A DNA stretch of 64,000 bases from Cryobacterium cheniae (GCF_004403395.1 NZ_SOGN01000035.1:186001-250000), one strand, 5' to 3'. Shown: positions 1-9,543, counted from the stretch's first letter. Notes: generated from the letters alone by a model not told the origin. Numbers and translations: made by a program.

Positions 1-433
1 CCAGGATGTTGGACGGCTTGAGATCCCGATGGAGCACCCCGGCCCGGTGCGCCGTCTCGACGGCGCTGGCGATCTTCACACCGATTCGGAGGGTTTCCGG
101 CACCGAGAGCGGTTCGGAACGATAGCGCTGGTTGAGGATCGAGGAGCAGTACTCCATGACCAGATACGGCCGGCCGTCCGCGGAGACGCTCGCCTGAAAG
201 ACCGTCAGGATCGACGGATGAGAGCTCAGCCGGGCCATCAGGTTGGCCTCGGCCTGGAACAGCTGTCGCACGTGGTCGTTGACGATCTCGGACAGGAGCA
301 CCTTGACCGCGACCTGGCGCCTGGGCATGTTCTGCTCGTAGAGGAACACATCGGCGAAGCCGCCGGACCCGAGCATTCGAAGATAGGAGAATCCCGGCAG
401 GTTCGGCGGCGTGGAGGGCAGTCGCCGTGCCAT
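1..433 (-). CDS. Serine/threonine protein kinase, N-terminal part (cut by window edge)
   Basis: Only the first ~144 residues lie in the window; the gene runs off the left edge. The reverse strand reads a Gly-rich ATP loop (LGSGGFADVF), the VAIK-type lysine (VAVKVL) and, at the edge, the catalytic-loop motif HRDLKPSNIL, all in one frame. This is the N-lobe and start of the catalytic loop of a Hanks-type (PknB-like) kinase. The ATG at 433 is chosen because GGGAGG lies 6 nt before it; in-frame ATGs at 451 and 454 have no ribosome site. It follows FHA and PP2C genes on the same strand, so kinase, phosphatase and phosphothreonine reader are probably co-expressed. Transmembrane or sensor parts would lie outside the window. 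Confidence 0.93.
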   Translation of the reverse strand, partial: MARRLPSTPPNLPGFSYLRMLGSGGFADVFLYEQNMPRRQVAVKVLLSEIVNDHVRQLFQAEANLMARLSSHPSILTVFQASVSADGRPYLVMEYCSSILNQRYRSEPLSVPETLRIGVKIASAVETAHRAGVLHRDLKPSNIL

Positions 434-551
434 GTCGCCTCCCGGTCTCATCATCAGTGCGGGTCGTGCGGGAACAGGCGCGGATCGACCGGGTGATTCG
501 ACGGGCGCTCCCTAATTTTAGGTGCCCGCCCGCCGTGCGGGAGGTGGAAAA

Positions 552-1355
552 CTACCCCAGCTCTGGGGGTACGTCGTCGACGGCGAGGACGTCGAGCACG
601 ATCACCGTGACGTTGTCGCGGCCGCCGTTGTCGAGCGCGGCGTCCAGGAGAGCCTGAGCCGCGTCTTCCGCCCGCGGGTTGGAGATCAGGAAATGACGGA
701 TGCCGTACGCCGTCAGCTCCTTGGTCAGGCCGTCGGAGCAGATCAGGAGCCGCATCCCCGCCTGCAGGGGACGGATGCGATAGTCGGGCACGGGCGGTTC
801 GTGGAAACCGACGGCGCGGGTGACGATGTTGCCGTGCGGGTGCACATCCGCCTCATCCCGCGTGATCCGGCCCGCGTCCACGAGTTCCTGAACCACGGAG
901 TGGTCGGTGGTGACCTGCTCCAGCACGCCGGAGGTGAGCTGATACACCCGGGAGTCGCCGATGTTGAACACGACCCACTGCGGCACCCCGGAGACGACGG
1001 CCAGCGCCGCGCCGGTGACGGTCGTTCCGGTGCCCTGGTCGGTCACGCCCTCACCGGAGGCCATGTCGACGACGGACCGGCCGAGCGCCTCATTGATCGC
1101 CTCCGCTTCGAGGTGGTCCGTGCCGGCAAGTTCACCCAGCCGGGTGACGACGGCGGCACTGGCGACGTCGCCGGCGGAGTGCCCGCCCATCCCGTCGGCC
1201 ACTGCGAAGACGGGAATTTCGGAGACGAGGCTGTCTTCGTTGATCTGGCGGCGGTGCCCGGTATCGGTGAGGGCCGCCCAGGCCAGTGTCACGGTCTTTT
1301 GCACCGATGGAAGTACGACGGTGGAACCGGTTGAGCCTTGACCAATCTGGGTCAC
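552..1355 (-). CDS. PP2C-family Ser/Thr protein phosphatase
   Basis: A 267-residue cytoplasmic metal-dependent phosphatase, the usual size of a bacterial PP2C catalytic domain. The metal-site motifs are present in order: RRQINED (about residues 35-41), VADGMGGH (52-59), FNIGDSR, CSDGLT and RDNVTVIV near the C terminus. It likely reverses phosphorylation by the neighbouring kinase. The GTG start at 1355 has GGAAGG 7 nt upstream. It sits 28 nt after the FHA gene and 118 nt before the kinase, all leftward, a common actinobacterial arrangement. Substrates cannot be read from sequence. Confidence 0.95.
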   Translation of the reverse strand: MTQIGQGSTGSTVVLPSVQKTVTLAWAALTDTGHRRQINEDSLVSEIPVFAVADGMGGHSAGDVASAAVVTRLGELAGTDHLEAEAINEALGRSVVDMASGEGVTDQGTGTTVTGAALAVVSGVPQWVVFNIGDSRVYQLTSGVLEQVTTDHSVVQELVDAGRITRDEADVHPHGNIVTRAVGFHEPPVPDYRIRPLQAGMRLLICSDGLTKELTAYGIRHFLISNPRAEDAAQALLDAALDNGGRDNVTVIVLDVLAVDDVPPELG

Positions 1356-1383
1356 GGTTGTGCCTTCCGAAATTGCCGTGCGA

Positions 1384-2448
1384 TTACTGACCGGGCGACT
1401 GGCCGGTTGCGGGGAGGATCTCGATGATATTACCGTCCCCTAAGTGCACCGTTGTACCGGGCAGCACCGTGAGCGATTGTCCGGGGCGGAGCCGTTGTCT
1501 ACGCCCGCGCGGTGGCACCACCACCGTTCCGTTCGTGGAACCGAGGTCGGTAACGACGACGGAGCCGCCTTCCTGCCGTATTTCCGCATGGGTGCCGGAG
1601 ACGGCGGAGGTCGGCGAGGCAACCTCGATCAACCGAACCGGCGCGGAGGAACCGATGCGCGGCGGGCGCGGGCGGCGCCCGAGGCGGCACGGAAGATCCA
1701 GGGGAAACTCCTCCCCGTTCGGCAGCCGGAAAGAGAACGGGCGCTCGGCGGGCCGGGCCGGGCCGCCCGAATGGACGGGAGCCCACGGCCCGACGTCCGC
1801 ATGGCCGCCCGGAATCAGGGCGTCCACCTCGACCGGGCGGGCGAGAACGGTATCGGCGTCGGCCGGGCGGTCCGGGTCGCCGGCGCGCACGATCGTGGCG
1901 TCATCGGCGGGCACGTCGTCGGTCAGCGCAGGGGCCGGCACCGCAGTTCCGTCCTGCCCGTGATCTGCCAGTGACCAGAACAGGGTCGTCGCGGACACGG
2001 AGCCCAGGCCGAACGGTCGGCCGGAGTCGAGAGCGTTCGGCGTGGCCACGGGTCGCCCGGTGGAGCCCACCGTGAACCCGGTCACGGCCCGGAAGTCGGC
2101 CAGCAGCCAGGGGCGGACGCCGCCGGCCGAGAACCGGCGCGACCCGCCCACCGAGAAGACGTCGACCGAGACTTCACCGCGAACAATCACGGAGACGGGG
2201 ATGCCGTCCTCGTCAGTGGGCGTCCGCTGCACGATCACGGCGAAGTGCTCGACGGCCTGCTCGCCGCCCAGGGGCAGCAGGCCGACGAGCTCTTCGGCTT
2301 CGACCTGGGGTGCCGTGACGAGCGCTGCCAGGGTCAGAATGATGCCCGACGGGGTGCCGGCAGGGAGGGCCGCGATGAAGCCGCGCCCCACGACGAACGT
2401 CCAGACGGCTTCGGTGCCGGGACCGGTTTCGCATCCGACGCGCCCCAC
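1384..2448 (-). CDS. FHA-domain protein with long N-terminal region
   Basis: A 354-residue protein. The last ~110 residues form a forkhead-associated domain that binds phosphothreonine: RLGRRPRPPR for the first binding arginine, SAVSGTHAEIR for the Ser/His strand, and DLGSTNGT for the loop Asn. The first ~200 residues are unlike a known domain to me; they read as compact beta-rich sequence followed by an Ala/Pro/Asp-rich linker. It is the first gene of the FHA-PP2C-kinase set, so it probably docks partners phosphorylated by that kinase. GTG at 2448 is the first usable start; an upstream in-frame TAG lies near 2500 and GGAAGG is 11 nt upstream. Confidence 0.88.
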   Translation of the reverse strand: MGRVGCETGPGTEAVWTFVVGRGFIAALPAGTPSGIILTLAALVTAPQVEAEELVGLLPLGGEQAVEHFAVIVQRTPTDEDGIPVSVIVRGEVSVDVFSVGGSRRFSAGGVRPWLLADFRAVTGFTVGSTGRPVATPNALDSGRPFGLGSVSATTLFWSLADHGQDGTAVPAPALTDDVPADDATIVRAGDPDRPADADTVLARPVEVDALIPGGHADVGPWAPVHSGGPARPAERPFSFRLPNGEEFPLDLPCRLGRRPRPPRIGSSAPVRLIEVASPTSAVSGTHAEIRQEGGSVVVTDLGSTNGTVVVPPRGRRQRLRPGQSLTVLPGTTVHLGDGNIIEILPATGQSPGQ

Positions 2449-2601
2449 GGGAATGGTGCCCTTCCGTTGCGTCGGCGAGACCTCGCCGACGGGTTCATCC
2501 TAGCGGCGGGAACCGAGCCTGAACCAGACAATCATCCGTGGATTCCGTTGTGTTTGAGGTCAATTGCTGCGGAATCGCTTGCCTGACGGCACTGCCGCTG
2601 G

Positions 2602-2607
2602 CATACT
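2602..2607 (+). promoter_or_regulatory. -10 hexamer of the Lrp/AsnC gene
   Basis: CATACT ends 6 nt before the ATG at 2614, with TTGCCT 17 nt upstream as a possible -35. No ribosome site is visible, which fits a leaderless transcript. Confidence 0.5.
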
Positions 2608-2613
2608 CGCTGG

Positions 2614-3096
2614 ATGAGCGGAAACGGGCGCAATGCCGCCGGCAAGCCGGCACCACTGGATGAGGTCTCGAAGAAGATCATCGAGCAACTCCAGGCCGAC
2701 GGACGACGCTCGTATGCCGAAATCGGCAAGGCTGTCGGCCTGAGCGAGGCGGCAGTGCGCCAACGGGTTCAGAAGCTGACGGATGCCGGCGTCATGCAGG
2801 TCGTCGCCGTCACCGACCCGATGCAGCTGGGCTTCTACCGCCAGGCCATGATCGGCATCCGTGCGACCGGGGACACCCGGGTGCTCGCGGACCAGCTGGC
2901 CGCCATCCCGGCCGTCGACTACGTCGTTCTGACGGCCGGCTCTTTCGACCTGTTGGTCGAAGTCGTCTGCGAGGACGACGACGAGCTGATCGACCTTCTC
3001 AATTCTCAGATCCGCGGTCTCGACGGAGTCAGCTCCACCGAGACTTTCGTTTATCTCAAACTCCACAAGCAGTTTTACAACTGGGGAACACGGTAA
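2614..3096 (+). CDS. Lrp/AsnC-family transcriptional regulator
   Basis: A 160-residue regulator. Residues ~16-65 form the AsnC-type winged helix (LDEVSKKIIEQLQADGRRSY, then IGKAVGLSEAAVRQRVQKL). The remainder is the RAM ligand-binding, oligomerising domain, including the conserved stretch VLTAGSFDLLVEVVCEDD. It lies 4 nt before the aminotransferase gene and is co-transcribed with it, so it most likely controls that gene in response to an amino acid or amine. It diverges from the FHA gene across a 165-nt gap. Confidence 0.93.
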   Translation: MSGNGRNAAGKPAPLDEVSKKIIEQLQADGRRSYAEIGKAVGLSEAAVRQRVQKLTDAGVMQVVAVTDPMQLGFYRQAMIGIRATGDTRVLADQLAAIPAVDYVVLTAGSFDLLVEVVCEDDDELIDLLNSQIRGLDGVSSTETFVYLKLHKQFYNWGTR

Positions 3097-3100
3097 AAAC

Positions 3101-4630
3101 ATGACAATCACAGCAGCCAGCAGCGACGCCGCCGCGCCCGACATCGCAGTCGACGCCGCAGTTGACACCGGGCTCGGGACCGGGCTCGACACCGAGAACA
3201 CCGTCGACACCACCGCCGGGACGCCGGGTGCGCCCCGTGTGTACACGGATGCCGAGAACGCGACCTTGCAGCGGAAGGCGAAAGACCATCTCTGGATGCA
3301 CTTCTCGCGGCAGTCCGTGCTCGAAACCGGTCACGGCGTGCCGATCATCACCAAGGGTCACGGCCACCACATCTGGGACTCGAACGGCAAGCAGTACATC
3401 GACGGCCTGAGCGGGCTGTTCACCGTCAATGCCGGCCACGGCCGGAAGCGGCTCGCCCAGGTGGCGGCCAAGCAGGCCGAGGAACTCGCGTTCTTCCCGA
3501 TCTGGTCCTACGCCCACCCGAGCGCCATCGAGCTCGCCGACCGTCTCGCCGCCAACGCCCCCGGCGACCTCAACCGGGTCTTCTACTCGACCGGCGGCGG
3601 CGAGGCCGTGGAGACCGCCTTCAAGCTGGCCAAGTACTACTGGAAGCTGCAGGGCCGCCCCACCAAGCACAAGGTCATCTCCCGCAACGTGGCCTACCAC
3701 GGCACCCCGCAGGGTGCCCTGGCCATCACGGGCATCCCGGCGATGAAGGAAATGTTCGAACCGGTGACCCCCGGCGGGTTCCGCGTGCCGAACACGAACT
3801 TCTACCGGGCCGACGAGATGGGCTCCGGCCTCGGTGACGACGTGGAGAAGTTCGGCCTGTGGGCCGCCAACCGGATCGAGGAGATGATCCAGTTCGAGGG
3901 CCCCGAGACCGTCGCCGCGGTGTTCCTGGAACCCGTGCAGAACTCCGGCGGCTGCTTCCCGCCGCCCCCCGGCTACTTCAAGCGGGTGCGTGAAATCTGC
4001 GACCAGTACGACGTGCTGCTGGTGGCCGACGAGGTCATCACCGCCTTCGGGCGCATCGGCAACATGTTCGCGTCGACGACCTTCGGGATCGAACCGGACA
4101 TGATCACCTGTGCGAAGGGCATGACCAGCGGTTACTCCCCGATCGGCGCCACCATCATCAGCGACCGCATCTACGAGCCCTTCAAGCACGGCGACACGAC
4201 CTTCTATCACGGCTACACCTTCGGCGGCCACCCGGTTTCCGCGGCCGTCGCCATGGCCAACCTCGACATCTTCGAGGAGGAGAAGCTGAACGAGAACGTG
4301 CGCGAGAACTCGCCGCTGTTCCGGGCCGAGCTGGAGAAGCTGCTGGCGCTGCCGATCGTCGGCGACGTGCGCGGTGAGGGGTACTTCTTCGGAATCGAGC
4401 TGGTGAAGGACAAGGTCACCAAGGAAACCTTCAACGATGCCGAGTCCGAGCGATTGCTGCGCGGCTACCTGTCCAAGGCACTGTTCGAGGCCGGCCTCTA
4501 CTGCCGAGCCGACGACCGCGGCGACCCGGTCGTTCAGCTCGCTCCCCCGCTGACGATCGGCCCGGCCGAATTCAGCGAGATCGGCGACATCCTGTACGGC
4601 GTGCTGTCGGAGGCGCCCAAGTACCTGTAG
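3101..4630 (+). CDS. Class III (omega-) aminotransferase, PLP-dependent
   Basis: A 509-residue fold-type I aminotransferase. It has the PLP lysine K339 in CAKGMTSGYSP, the cofactor-binding Asp D310 in VADEVITAFGR, and the phosphate-binding STGGGEAVETAFK region. The first ~45 residues are an Ala/Thr/Asp-rich extension of low complexity, so an internal start is possible, although the ATG at 3101 lies only 4 nt after the Lrp gene. Related enzymes move the amino group of putrescine, beta-alanine, 4-aminobutyrate or other omega-amines to pyruvate or 2-oxoglutarate; the substrate cannot be fixed here. No aldehyde dehydrogenase gene, the usual next step, is adjacent. Confidence 0.93.
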   Translation: MTITAASSDAAAPDIAVDAAVDTGLGTGLDTENTVDTTAGTPGAPRVYTDAENATLQRKAKDHLWMHFSRQSVLETGHGVPIITKGHGHHIWDSNGKQYIDGLSGLFTVNAGHGRKRLAQVAAKQAEELAFFPIWSYAHPSAIELADRLAANAPGDLNRVFYSTGGGEAVETAFKLAKYYWKLQGRPTKHKVISRNVAYHGTPQGALAITGIPAMKEMFEPVTPGGFRVPNTNFYRADEMGSGLGDDVEKFGLWAANRIEEMIQFEGPETVAAVFLEPVQNSGGCFPPPPGYFKRVREICDQYDVLLVADEVITAFGRIGNMFASTTFGIEPDMITCAKGMTSGYSPIGATIISDRIYEPFKHGDTTFYHGYTFGGHPVSAAVAMANLDIFEEEKLNENVRENSPLFRAELEKLLALPIVGDVRGEGYFFGIELVKDKVTKETFNDAESERLLRGYLSKALFEAGLYCRADDRGDPVVQLAPPLTIGPAEFSEIGDILYGVLSEAPKYL

Positions 4631-4659
4631 CCCGACCGTCTCAAGCGGCTCCAGCCGGC

Positions 4660-5856
4660 TCAGGCGTTTGCGGTCTCGTCCGGCGGGACCGCGAACGCCC
4701 AGTCGGGCAGGTGCCCCGACCCGAAGACCGTGCTGAGCAGCTCGGCCATGCCGTAGTGTCGGTCGATCGCCAGCGCCTGGTCGACGAAGATCCCGGCGAC
4801 CGAGCCGCGCCCCATCGCCCACGACAGCCAGGCCAGCATGCACAGCGGCGCCGGCCTGGCCTTCCGTGGTGCCAGAGCGACCAGCACTTTCAAGAGCCGG
4901 ATGGCCTGCTCGATCCGGTCGGGGTCGGGGCGCTCGCGGCACAGGCCGAGCAGGAGGTCGCTCGTGGCCCGGGAGTGCGGGCCGTGGTGACCTTCGGACT
5001 GCTCCTCGCCGATGATGTCGTCCAGGCTGCGGCCCGTGGCTCGCTGCAGGATGGCGTACCGCAGGTTGAGGGCGTGCGTGTTGCGGCCGACCGTCTCACC
5101 GAAGGCGAACTGCAGCATCATCTGATCCCGGCAGGCCGGCCCCTGCACCAGGAACAGCAGCGCAGCCGCGTCGTCGACCCCGAGGTTCTGCGCGTCGAAG
5201 CCGAGCGCGGCCTCGGCGGCCACCACCGGGTCGAGGATGTCCCCGGCCAGCTCGAGCAGCTCCGGCACCGTGTCTGCCCCGGCACCGAGGCGTTGATAGC
5301 GCGCCAGCCGGCGGCCGAGCCGCTCCTTCATCGACGGATCCACCGCGGGCAGGTCCGCGCGGCTCGACAGCGTCGCGAGGTCGCGACGAACCGCGTCGGG
5401 GATGGCCCGGTTCACCTCGGAGGCGGCGATCGCGCTGAGCGGATACCCGGCGGCCGGGCAGCCCGGATCGAAGTACGATCCCCACCCGTCCGGTGCCACG
5501 CACAGGGCATCCCGCAGCAGGAAACCGGAGAGCCGGGCCCGCGCGCACAGCACCTCCACGAAACGTTCCTGCGGCAGGCCGACTATGCCCGCAATGGTCT
5601 CGTCGCTGTAGACCACGGGGACCAGCGCGTCGACGTCCGGGATCTTGCAGATGGTACCCACGAGGGTGGTGGCGATGCGCTTCAGCACCTTCTCCGGCGC
5701 CCCCGGCTCGGGAAGGTTGAACCGCATGGCCCCACAGGTGCGGTTGCCGCGGAAGGCGACGAGCACCAGGCTCTTCTCCGGCAGGAACCCGACGAGCTGC
5801 GGCACGAGGGCGAGGAAGTCGTGCGCTTCCCTGGTCTTGACGATTGTCCTGTTCAT
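4660..5856 (-). CDS. DUF4192-family protein
   Basis: A 398-residue protein starting MNRTIVKTREAHDFLALVP. The following GFLPEKSLVLVAFRG matches the typical opening of actinobacterial DUF4192 proteins, whose function is unknown. A cysteine-rich catalytic site or membrane segment is not evident. The frame is open upstream to 6024, but the ATG at 5856 is preferred because GAGGGTGG precedes it and family members begin there. It converges on the aminotransferase and diverges from the MarP-like protease gene. Confidence 0.85.
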   Translation of the reverse strand: MNRTIVKTREAHDFLALVPQLVGFLPEKSLVLVAFRGNRTCGAMRFNLPEPGAPEKVLKRIATTLVGTICKIPDVDALVPVVYSDETIAGIVGLPQERFVEVLCARARLSGFLLRDALCVAPDGWGSYFDPGCPAAGYPLSAIAASEVNRAIPDAVRRDLATLSSRADLPAVDPSMKERLGRRLARYQRLGAGADTVPELLELAGDILDPVVAAEAALGFDAQNLGVDDAAALLFLVQGPACRDQMMLQFAFGETVGRNTHALNLRYAILQRATGRSLDDIIGEEQSEGHHGPHSRATSDLLLGLCRERPDPDRIEQAIRLLKVLVALAPRKARPAPLCMLAWLSWAMGRGSVAGIFVDQALAIDRHYGMAELLSTVFGSGHLPDWAFAVPPDETANA

Positions 5857-6017
5857 GAGTCCACCCTCGCCGGTGTCGTTTCCACCTCCCGCTCCGGTCA
5901 GGGTCGGTGTACGACTCGGCGGATTCACATTCTGGGGAGGACGGGGCACGTACTCTGGAATCAGACGGATGCGGCCGGTGGACGAGCGCACGACACCGAC
6001 AAGAACGAGGTTCACGG

Positions 6018-7199
6018 ATGGCATTTTCGACTCTTCTGGATGTGGTGCTGCTCATCGTGCTGTTCGGCTATCTCATCTCCGGATACCGCAGCGGCCTCAT
6101 CGGCAGCTTCAGTGGAATCGCGGGCCTCGCGGTGGGCGCCGTCGCCGCCTACTTCGTGGTCCCGCTCGTGGGAACCTGGGTTCCCGCCGCGGAATGGCGC
6201 ACGGCCGCGTCCCTCGCGGCCGCCGCCGTTCTCCTGATCGGCGGACTCTCGCTCGGCCGCTCCATCGGCCGAATCCTGACTCCCCAGGGCACCCGCAACA
6301 AACTCCGGGTCGTCGATCGGGTGCTCGGTGCGGGCGCGACGGTCGCGGTTTCCGCCCTGGTGGCGTCGATGATCGCCTTCAGCATCGGATCCCTCGGGGT
6401 CCCCGTGGTCTCGCCGGCGGTGAGCTCGTCGAACGTGATCCGTTCGATCGACTCCCTGACCCCGGGCCCGGTGAAAAGCTTCCTGGCCCAGCTGCGTTCC
6501 ATCGTGGTGACCGAGGGCATCCCGCGCGTCGTAGAGGCCTTCAACGGCGAGGCGCCGGTCGTGCCGAGTGTCGGCACCGACAGCGAGGCCCTCCTCGCGG
6601 CGAGCGCGTCGGTGATGAAAATCAGCGGCACCGCCTACGCCTGCGGACAGAACCAGTCCGGCAGCGGTTTCGTCATCGCACCGGAGCGGGTGCTCACCAA
6701 CGCCCACGTCGTCGCCGGGGTCTCGGAGCCGGTCGTCGTCACGCCCGACGGCAGGTCCCGCTCGGGTCAGGTCGTCTACTTCGACGAGGTCGTGGACCTC
6801 GCCGTGATCGCGGTGCCGGGGCTCGAGTCTCCCCCGCTGCCCCTCGGCGACAATCTCGCGCCGGGCAGCCTCGCGGTCAGCAGCGGTTATCCCTTCGGCG
6901 GGCCGTTCGAAACGGCTCCGGCCGAGGTCGTGTCCGTCGCCCCCTCCCTGGTGGCCGACATTTATGGGCAGGACCCCTCCCCCCGGCAGATCTACACGCT
7001 GGCCGCCGACGTGGACCACGGCGAATCCGGTGGCCCGCTGCTCAGCGAGGCCGGGGTCGTCGCCGGCGTCGTCTTCGCGAAGTCGACCACCACCGACAAC
7101 CTCGGCTATGCCCTCGCGATGGAGGAAGTCGACCCCGTCGCGGACCAGGCGGCCTCGCTCGACGCCTCCGTCTCGTCCGGCGCCTGCATCAGCGGTTAG
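6018..7199 (+). CDS. MarP-family membrane serine protease (CvpA-like N terminus)
   Basis: A 393-residue protein. Residues ~5-160 contain about four hydrophobic segments of the CvpA/colicin V production type. The C-terminal half is an extracytoplasmic chymotrypsin-like protease with the triad in TNAHVV (His), VVDLAVI (Asp) and DHGESGGPL (Ser). Two cysteines, in ACGQNQ and GACISG, may form a disulfide. The Mycobacterium homologue MarP is needed for acid and oxidative resistance. The start at 6018 follows GAGG 7 nt upstream; the longer open frame from 5907 lacks such support. It diverges from the DUF4192 gene. Confidence 0.93.
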   Translation: MAFSTLLDVVLLIVLFGYLISGYRSGLIGSFSGIAGLAVGAVAAYFVVPLVGTWVPAAEWRTAASLAAAAVLLIGGLSLGRSIGRILTPQGTRNKLRVVDRVLGAGATVAVSALVASMIAFSIGSLGVPVVSPAVSSSNVIRSIDSLTPGPVKSFLAQLRSIVVTEGIPRVVEAFNGEAPVVPSVGTDSEALLAASASVMKISGTAYACGQNQSGSGFVIAPERVLTNAHVVAGVSEPVVVTPDGRSRSGQVVYFDEVVDLAVIAVPGLESPPLPLGDNLAPGSLAVSSGYPFGGPFETAPAEVVSVAPSLVADIYGQDPSPRQIYTLAADVDHGESGGPLLSEAGVVAGVVFAKSTTTDNLGYALAMEEVDPVADQAASLDASVSSGACISG

Positions 7200-7258
7200 T
7201 CCTCGATGGCAGACTAGACGGGTCCTGAACCAGCGGGACCCCAGGAAAGGCCCACTGA

Positions 7259-7972
7259 ATGACGATCATCGCCGCCGCCGACGGTTCGGCCCTGGGCAAT
7301 CCCGGACCCGCCGGATGGGCCTGGTACGTCGACGATTCCTGCTGGGCGGCCGGCGGCTGGAAACACGCCACCAACAACCAGGGCGAGTTGAAGGCGGTGC
7401 TGGAGCTGTTCCGGTCCACCGCCCACCTGGACGACGACCTGCTCGTACTGTGCGACAGCCAGTATGTGATCAACTCCATCACCAAGTGGATGCGCGGCTG
7501 GAAGGCCAAGGGCTGGCGCAAAGCGGATGGCAAGCCCGTGATGAACCTGGACCTGCTCCAGGAGCTCGACGAGGCACTGGCCGGGCGCCGCTACCGGTTC
7601 GAATGGGTCAAGGGCCACGCGAACCACCCACTCAACGAGGCCGCGGACAGCCGGGCCCGCGCCGTGTCGGAGGCGTTCCAGCGGAACGCGCCGATCAACG
7701 CCGGCCCGGGCTGGGTGCGGTCGGGCGACGGCCCGGCTCCCCGCCGGCCGACGCTGACCGCTCCGGCCACAAAGGCACGGGCCGTCGCCGCGCCGACCGT
7801 CGCCGCGCCGCTCCCGGCCGGCCCGGCGCATCCGGAACTGTTCGCGTTCGACGAGCCGGCCGCCTGCCACACCGTGTCTTTGGAACTCTCCGCTGACGAG
7901 CATGACCGCCTGACCGGGCGCGCCGCCCGGCTCGGCGTCAGCGTCGAAGAGCTGCTTCGCGGCCTGATCTGA
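7259..7972 (+). CDS. rnhA: RNase H type I with C-terminal tail
   Basis: A 237-residue protein; residues 1-~140 are an RNase HI domain that cuts RNA in RNA-DNA hybrids. The carboxylates D8 (ADGSALGNPG), E43 (NNQGEL), D66 (LCDSQYV) and D130 (NEAADSRA), plus H120 in WVKGHANH, are all present. Residues ~145-195 are an Ala/Pro-rich linker. The last ~35 residues (HTVSLELSADEHDRLTGRAA onward) resemble a ribbon-helix-helix or antitoxin-like tail, which ordinary RNase HI lacks. It converges on the MFS gene, overlapping its 3' end by 35 bp. GGAAAGG stands 9 nt before the ATG. Confidence 0.94.
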   Translation: MTIIAAADGSALGNPGPAGWAWYVDDSCWAAGGWKHATNNQGELKAVLELFRSTAHLDDDLLVLCDSQYVINSITKWMRGWKAKGWRKADGKPVMNLDLLQELDEALAGRRYRFEWVKGHANHPLNEAADSRARAVSEAFQRNAPINAGPGWVRSGDGPAPRRPTLTAPATKARAVAAPTVAAPLPAGPAHPELFAFDEPAACHTVSLELSADEHDRLTGRAARLGVSVEELLRGLI

Positions 7973-9431
7973 CCTCGCCCTGCTTCGACGCGGTCCTGGC
8001 CGCGATCTTCGCCGCGTTCCTCGGCGGCAGCAGGGTACTCGCCTCGTCGAGGGACATTCCGTTGGTCTCCGGAATCTTGGTCAGCACGAAGACGAACGAC
8101 AGTGCCGCGAACAGCGCGTAAACACCGTAGGTCAACGGCAGCGAGACGGCTGCCATCGACGGGAATGTGACGGCGATCAGGAAGTTCGCGATCCACTGGG
8201 CCGCTGCTGCGACACCGAGCGCCTTCACCCGGATGGTGTTCGGGAACATCTCGCCGAGCAGCACCCAGACGACGGGGCCCCACGAGGCGCCGAAGAAAAC
8301 CACGAAGACGTTCGCCGCGACCAGGGCGATCCCACCCCACGCACCGGGCAGGGCGATCTCACCGTCCACGGTGACGGCCTGGCTGAAGGCGATCGCCATG
8401 GTGGCCAGCGACAGCGTCATACCGATGGAACCGGTCATCAGGATCGGCCGACGTCCGACCCGGTCGATCAGGGCGATGGCGATGAAGGTGACCGCGATGT
8501 TGGTCAGGCCGGTGAGCACCGAGATGGTGAGCGAGCTCGACTCTGCGAAACCGACCGCCTTCCACAGGGTGGTCGAGTAGAAGAAGATCACGTTGATGCC
8601 GACGAACTGCTGGAACACCGACAGGAGGATGCCGACCCAGACGATCGGGCGCAGACCGAGGGTTTTGCCGCGCAGTGACCCGACACGCTGGCCCAGCGCG
8701 TCCTCCTTGATCGAGGCACGGATGTTGCGGATCTCCCGTTCCACGTCGCCGTTGGGCCACAGCCTCGTGAAGACCGCGCGGGCTTCCGTCTCGCGGTCTT
8801 TCAGCACCAGGAAACGTGGGGACTCCGGCAGGATCTTCGCGATCACGAAGTACACGGCCGCGGGGAACGCGCAGGCCAGGAACATCCAGCGCCAGGCGTC
8901 GATGCCGAACAGGGAGGGTTCACCGGCGCCTCCGGCGCTGTTGGCGAAGAGAGCGTCGGACAGCAGCGCGGAGAAGATACCGATCGTGATGGCCAGCTGC
9001 TGCAGCGATCCAAGGCGCCCCCGCATTGCTCGCGGAGAGATCTCGGCGATGTAGGCCGGCGCGACCACGGACGCGAGCCCGATGCCGAGACCGCCGACAA
9101 CGCGCCAGAGCACGAGGTCGTAGACGCTGAAGGCGAAGGCGGAACCGACCGAACTGACGAAGAACATGATCGAGCCCAGGAGCATCACCGGGATTCGACC
9201 GTACCGATCACCGACCCGGCCACCCAGGTAGGCCCCGGCGGCGGCGCCCAGGAGCGCGCTCGCCACCGCGAAACCGGTGAGGGTCGCCGTGAGCGCGTAC
9301 TCGTCCTGAATGGCATTGACCGCGCCGTTGATCACGGAGGCGTCGAACCCGAAGAGGAACCCGCCGAAGGCCCCCGCAACCGCCAGCGCGACGACCTTTC
9401 CGTTGTTGGATGGTTTTTCGGTCTGGGTCAT
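7938..9431 (-). CDS. MFS sugar porter (proton symporter type)
   Basis: A 497-residue, 12-helix inner-membrane transporter of the sugar porter family. Diagnostic motifs are GRVGDRYGR (loop 2-3), the PESPR motif before the central loop, QQFVGINVIFFYS in helix 7, DRVGRRP (loop 8-9) and PETNG at the end of helix 12. These match XylE/AraE/GalP-type pentose or hexose importers; the exact sugar is not readable. The ATG at 9431 is supported by AGAGG 8 nt upstream, so the frame open to 9521 is not used. It stands alone, divergent from the DUF429 gene. Confidence 0.94.
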   Translation of the reverse strand: MTQTEKPSNNGKVVALAVAGAFGGFLFGFDASVINGAVNAIQDEYALTATLTGFAVASALLGAAAGAYLGGRVGDRYGRIPVMLLGSIMFFVSSVGSAFAFSVYDLVLWRVVGGLGIGLASVVAPAYIAEISPRAMRGRLGSLQQLAITIGIFSALLSDALFANSAGGAGEPSLFGIDAWRWMFLACAFPAAVYFVIAKILPESPRFLVLKDRETEARAVFTRLWPNGDVEREIRNIRASIKEDALGQRVGSLRGKTLGLRPIVWVGILLSVFQQFVGINVIFFYSTTLWKAVGFAESSSLTISVLTGLTNIAVTFIAIALIDRVGRRPILMTGSIGMTLSLATMAIAFSQAVTVDGEIALPGAWGGIALVAANVFVVFFGASWGPVVWVLLGEMFPNTIRVKALGVAAAAQWIANFLIAVTFPSMAAVSLPLTYGVYALFAALSFVFVLTKIPETNGMSLDEASTLLPPRNAAKIAARTASKQGEVRSGREAALRR

Positions 9432-9543
9432 CGTCAATGCCTCTGTCTGATTGTTGAACAATTCGAAGAGCCTACGCCTGACCGTGGAGTGCGAAAAATC
9501 GGTGGATACCGCGTCTGGCATCTCCCTGTGCTATCCATGTCCC

